This document shows positions 60,420 to 64,000 of a DNA stretch of 64,000 nt, piece after piece (positions within the stretch are counted from its first letter, which is position 1; each line of letters opens with the position of its first letter). The stretch is from Xenorhabdus bovienii SS-2004. GTDB lineage: Bacteria > Pseudomonadota > Gammaproteobacteria > Enterobacterales > Enterobacteriaceae. The position numbers and the translations under genes were made by a program. The notes under the pieces were generated by a model that was given only the letters and a program-made list of their open reading frames with translations, searched no databases and was not told where the DNA came from. The stretch lies in contig NC_013892.1 of NCBI RefSeq assembly GCF_000027225.1, forward strand, positions 3,100,001-3,164,000, in the 5' to 3' direction.

Positions 60420-62828
60420 TTAAACAACATTTGCAATGTTCTTAACAAACGGGGCAATTGGATTAGTCAGATTATCAGCAAACTTAAAACTCAGTGCGGG
60501 ATCAGATAAATCCAGCATTTGTCGATTATTGGCAATTTGCAATCTGTTCAAGCAGCAGCGTTTTATTTCTGGCGTAAACAGTTCATAACGCAAAAATTGT
60601 TTACTAAATTCTGGATGATGAGATTGGTAATCCAGAATGCAATCCGCCACAGCCTGCCAGAATCGTTCTTGCGAATATCCGCCCTGCTCATCAAGAATTG
60701 CCGATAAATAGCGGAACACACCATCGAACACATCAGATAAAATAGTCAATGTTTTCATCTCTTCCGGCATACTGACTTTCACTCGGCTGGCCTTTTCTGG
60801 CAAATCCGCATCGGGGTTTACGACCAGAATTTCTTCTGCCAGATCTTTCATGAAGATGTATTGCGGAATATGATTCTCCAGCACCATAATGATATTTTCA
60901 CCATGTGGCATAAACATCAAATCGTAAGCATACAAACAGTGCAGTAATGGCGACAAATAGCAATCCAGATAACGACGTATCCATTCCTGACTCGGCAGAC
61001 CTGAGGCAGATATCAAAGCTGGCAGGAAGGCTTTCCCCTGCTGATCATGATGTAATAATGCAGCCATCGTCATCAGCTTCTGATTTGGTTCAATCAATGG
61101 CAGAGGATTTTCCCTCCACAGCATCGCCATCATTTTCTTATAAGGCGTATCACCATGAATGGCCTGCTCATAATAACTGTTTCTAAAACCGATGCTCGCA
61201 ACTTCCCTCAACAACCGAAAACCATAGCCCTGTAAAACAGCGTCCTTTTGTACCAAATCAAACAGCCAGTCATTAATACCTGGCGTTGTTGCCATATAAT
61301 AAGGTGACAACCCACGCATAAATCCCATATTGAGGATAGATAATGCTACTTTTACGTAATACCGTTGTGGGTGGCTGCGATTGAACAGGGTTCGTATCGA
61401 TTGTTGAGCCTGATATACATCCGTTCCTTGCCCCAAATAGACCAGTTTTCGGTTGGCAAGGTCGTGCGCAAATACGGATGGTAGTTTATTTTGCCACTGC
61501 CACGGATGGAATGGCATCAACAGATATTCTTCTGGATTAAGCCCAAGAAGGAGCAGTTGATGGTTAAACTTGGCTATTTCTGCCTCCCCCAGTTCCTGCT
61601 CCATCAATTGTTGGTAACTAAGTTGCTCAATACAAGCAAAGTGAGCTTTACTTTTATGCGCCGCCAACCATACCAAACGCATGTCAGAAGCTGACTCAGG
61701 ACTAAATTTGTGGAAATCTTCCGCATCAAAGCCGATACGCCCATTGTTAGCGACGAAGATCGGATGCCCTTCCATCATTTCAGCTTCGATTGTCTGAAAA
61801 TCAGCATTGACCAGCTCTTCTACATCGATACCGTTTCGGTGATATTTGAATGCACTGCTATGCAGTGTGCTCGTCAGTTCTTCCAGGTAAGTCGGCATCA
61901 CGGTATCACTGATACCAAGCTGTTGTTTGAATTCAATGATAAAACTGATAAAGTCCAGCTCGCACCAGTCACCTGCCTGCATTTTCCGCAACGAATCAGC
62001 ATCAATCAACCAGTGATCTAAAGCCAATCGGCGCGCTCTGAAATGATAATTAACTGAGCATTCAGGATTATCCAAACGATAGTGGTGATAACCGTCTTGA
62101 TCTGCTTTTTCTGTCAATTGTTCAGGGAACAGTAAACATTCATGGGAAAATTCAGAAATGGCTTTCCTCAAATGCAGCCGATTAACCTTCTGCCAGATGG
62201 CGGGATGTAAATGGCTGACAAGAGAATGAGTCTGGTTAGAAGGTACTGTTAATTTAGCTGATTGTAATGCCATTTGATGTTGCTCCCGAGTACAAAATGC
62301 CAACCCTGCGGTTTTGTGGGATAACTGCACAGTTTTGTCGTAAACAAAGCCAGCCCGCAAGTTGAGCCGATGGATTTTTTCATTTCGTATATCCGGCTCG
62401 ACGACAATTCTGTTCACAGCAGGATTTTTAAAAATAAACGCGATAATGGTCTGGAAAATTCCCCATGTGAATTGACTGATTTTTTGTTCAGATGGCGCAA
62501 CCAGAATATGCATTCCCATGTCATCCGAACGGGCTGGATAGTATTTTCCTATTTGATCATCCTGCGCCCAATAACACTCCAGTAAAAATACAGGCTGCTC
62601 TTGGTAAATTCCGATAAAGACAGAATCAGGCTGGCGATTCAACAGATCTTGATAAAAAGTTTTTACCTGTTGTTCGGTATGACTTTGCATCCCCCAATAA
62701 TAGGCATATTCCTGATTAACCCAATCGGTAATAGCAGCAATATCTTCTGTCAGATCTAGTGGACGCAATGAAAAGGTGCCCAAATCAGGCAGCGTTTTTT
62801 CAAATGAAATAGTAGCAACGGCAGACAT
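60420..62828 (-). CDS. Fused acyltransferase/NIS siderophore synthetase (DfoC-like)
   Basis: An 802-residue two-domain enzyme. Residues 1 to about 195 form a GNAT acyltransferase (IucB/RhbD type: FSLRPLDLTEDIAAITDWVN, YPARSDDMGMHILVA, RIVVEPDIRNEKIHRLN), expected to acylate an N-hydroxylated diamine with succinyl-CoA. The rest is an IucA/IucC-type synthetase (GHPIFVANNGRIGFD, LMPFHPWQWQNKL, KVALSILNMGFMRGLSPYYM, FMPHGENIIMVLENH). The same fusion occurs in DfoC of the desferrioxamine E pathway; related synthetases make putrebactin, avaroferrin or bisucaberin, so the product is a dihydroxamate or trihydroxamate macrocycle but is not fixed by sequence. ATG overlaps the stop of the monooxygenase gene (TGATG). 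Confidence 0.9.
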   Translation of the reverse strand: MSAVATISFEKTLPDLGTFSLRPLDLTEDIAAITDWVNQEYAYYWGMQSHTEQQVKTFYQDLLNRQPDSVFIGIYQEQPVFLLECYWAQDDQIGKYYPARSDDMGMHILVAPSEQKISQFTWGIFQTIIAFIFKNPAVNRIVVEPDIRNEKIHRLNLRAGFVYDKTVQLSHKTAGLAFCTREQHQMALQSAKLTVPSNQTHSLVSHLHPAIWQKVNRLHLRKAISEFSHECLLFPEQLTEKADQDGYHHYRLDNPECSVNYHFRARRLALDHWLIDADSLRKMQAGDWCELDFISFIIEFKQQLGISDTVMPTYLEELTSTLHSSAFKYHRNGIDVEELVNADFQTIEAEMMEGHPIFVANNGRIGFDAEDFHKFSPESASDMRLVWLAAHKSKAHFACIEQLSYQQLMEQELGEAEIAKFNHQLLLLGLNPEEYLLMPFHPWQWQNKLPSVFAHDLANRKLVYLGQGTDVYQAQQSIRTLFNRSHPQRYYVKVALSILNMGFMRGLSPYYMATTPGINDWLFDLVQKDAVLQGYGFRLLREVASIGFRNSYYEQAIHGDTPYKKMMAMLWRENPLPLIEPNQKLMTMAALLHHDQQGKAFLPALISASGLPSQEWIRRYLDCYLSPLLHCLYAYDLMFMPHGENIIMVLENHIPQYIFMKDLAEEILVVNPDADLPEKASRVKVSMPEEMKTLTILSDVFDGVFRYLSAILDEQGGYSQERFWQAVADCILDYQSHHPEFSKQFLRYELFTPEIKRCCLNRLQIANNRQMLDLSDPALSFKFADNLTNPIAPFVKNIANVV

Positions 62829-64000
62829 CAGAATACTCCTTCACTAGCAACACCAAACTGCTGAAACGCAATACTTTTCTCTATATCATAATGTGCCGTT
62901 CCAGTAATTTCCTGAATCAGGCAGGAGTTACGGTAACTGGCCATGCCTAAATCCGGCGTCACAAAACCATGCGTATGAAGCTCGACGTTCTGTACAAAAA
63001 TTTCGTTTCTGCAATCGATGCTGTAATTACGCTGAACATCATAACGCCCCTGCTTATCCCAGCGGATAAGATGCTGGATACCCTCCATAAAACTTGGGAT
63101 CTGGTATTGATAACCCGTGGCGAGTACCAATCCCTCTGTTTCCAAAGAAAATGCCGTTTCCTGTTCATGCTGGAATAAATCCAGTATCAATTTCTGTTCT
63201 TCTACGATGCCTTGTCTTTCCGCTATAAAATGTACTTGTCGCAATTCGCTGTTGGTATACAACGAGACATCTAATTCCCCACTCAATCGCTTGGTATACA
63301 TCAAGTCAAAAATTTCATTGATAAGCGAACTGTTAATTCCTTTATAAAGTGACTGTTGTGAACGATTCAATGCTTCACGTTTGTTCTCCGGCAGGCTATA
63401 GAAGTAATCCACATATTCTGGTGAAGTCATTTCCAACGTTAGCTTGGTATATTCGAGAGGGAAAAAACGTGGGGAACGAGTTACCCAATTGAGTTGATAA
63501 CCATGGGCATCAATATCCTCAAGCAAATCGTAGAAAATCTCCGCTGCACTTTGGCCACTTCCCAAAACAGTAATCGATTTCTTCTGCTGTAAAGCAGCCT
63601 TATTTTCTAAGTAATCTCCCGATGTCACCATATGATCAGCAAACGGTCTGCAACATTTTGGAATATAGGAAGACGGCCCGGTTCCCAACACCAATTTTTT
63701 GCAGGAAAATTGGTGTTTTTGCCCAGTCAGAGTATCAGCGCAATGCAAGGTATAAAGTGAAGTAGAGGCGTCATAAGTGATATTCTCAACCTGCGTATTA
63801 AAACGCAGATTAGATAGTTGTTCCGCCGCCCACTGACAATATTGGTTATACTCTTTGCGCATCAGGAAAAAACTTTCCCGAATATAGAACGAGTAAATAC
63901 GGCCTTTTTGTTTAATATAATTGAGGAAGCTCAAAGGATGGGTAGGAGATGCCAATGTCACTAAATCCGCCATGAACGGCGTTTGCATTGTGGAACTCTC
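62828..64000 (-). CDS. Diamine/lysine N-monooxygenase of siderophore synthesis (N-terminus outside)
   Basis: The frame is open to the window edge. 390 C-terminal residues are visible of about 435-450; the FAD-binding N-terminus is missing. ESSTMQTPFMADLVTLASPT, FLNYIKQKGRIYSFYIRESF and the NADPH-binding VLGSGQSAAEIFYDL identify the IucD/PvdA/DfoA flavin monooxygenases, which N-hydroxylate lysine, ornithine, cadaverine or putrescine. LVLATGYQY near the C-terminus is the family ATGY motif. It overlaps the fused synthetase gene by one base, so the pair forms an operon; a decarboxylase gene would be expected just outside the window if the substrate is cadaverine or putrescine. Confidence 0.92.
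   Translation of the reverse strand, partial: ESSTMQTPFMADLVTLASPTHPLSFLNYIKQKGRIYSFYIRESFFLMRKEYNQYCQWAAEQLSNLRFNTQVENITYDASTSLYTLHCADTLTGQKHQFSCKKLVLGTGPSSYIPKCCRPFADHMVTSGDYLENKAALQQKKSITVLGSGQSAAEIFYDLLEDIDAHGYQLNWVTRSPRFFPLEYTKLTLEMTSPEYVDYFYSLPENKREALNRSQQSLYKGINSSLINEIFDLMYTKRLSGELDVSLYTNSELRQVHFIAERQGIVEEQKLILDLFQHEQETAFSLETEGLVLATGYQYQIPSFMEGIQHLIRWDKQGRYDVQRNYSIDCRNEIFVQNVELHTHGFVTPDLGMASYRNSCLIQEITGTAHYDIEKSIAFQQFGVASEGVF

Overview
The window looks like chromosomal DNA of a gammaproteobacterium in the Enterobacterales, most probably Morganellaceae and within that Xenorhabdus or Photorhabdus. This rests on E. coli-like protein sequences and gene order in an AT-leaning genome, a tmRNA tag ANDENYALAA, many IS elements, a LecA-type lectin, and a desferrioxamine/putrebactin-type siderophore locus. 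The genus is an inference.

Layout. 1-3628 is conserved core: 3' end of recN, bamE, rnfH-ratA (minus), smpB and ssrA (tmRNA). 3629-8760 is an accessory block behind ssrA: a run of hairpins, a LecA-like lectin, an IS630-family element, a GT2 glycosyltransferase, and a PhyH-type dioxygenase gene split by an IS1-family element whose target duplication allows the 283-codon gene to be rebuilt exactly. 8875-14647 is the N-acetylglucosamine regulon (nagE facing nagBAC, with CRP-like and NagC-like sites between). 14702-15404 is a six-gene tRNA operon (Met, Leu, Gln, Gln, Met, Gln). 15470-22863 is a mobile and decaying block between the tRNAs and ubiF: an IS110-group and an IS1111-group element side by side, tail-gene remnants, a frameshifted IS200 tnpA, relB with an amber-containing relE, a series of small lipoprotein genes each with its own terminator, and a second IS1-family element.

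22965-45318 is a long core stretch with E. coli gene order: ubiF, miaB-ybeZ-ybeY-ybeX-lnt (tRNA and rRNA maturation, lipoprotein acylation), gltIJKL (glutamate/aspartate uptake), leuS-lptE-holA-nadD-rsfS-rlmH-mrdA-mrdB-rlpA-dacA-ybeD (translation, LPS export, replication, NAD, cell elongation). A TrkH-type potassium channel gene is inserted before lipB-lipA. Then come a decayed crcB, cspE and ogt.

50896-59341 holds osmotic and efflux genes: proVWX (glycine betaine/proline uptake), ygaZH, mprA, emrAB. A qnr-like pentapeptide gene with an amber codon follows. The window ends inside a hydroxamate siderophore operon read on the minus strand: an N-monooxygenase (partial) overlapping a fused acyltransferase/NIS synthetase.

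Four genes carry premature in-frame stops (relE, a lipoprotein, crcB, qnr), one is split by an IS and one transposase is frameshifted, so gene decay is a theme. No CRISPR array and no clearly new multi-gene defence or biosynthetic system was seen. The least explained parts are the hairpin series at 3931-4175, the PhyH/GT2 pair and the lipoprotein-terminator series at 20246-21988.
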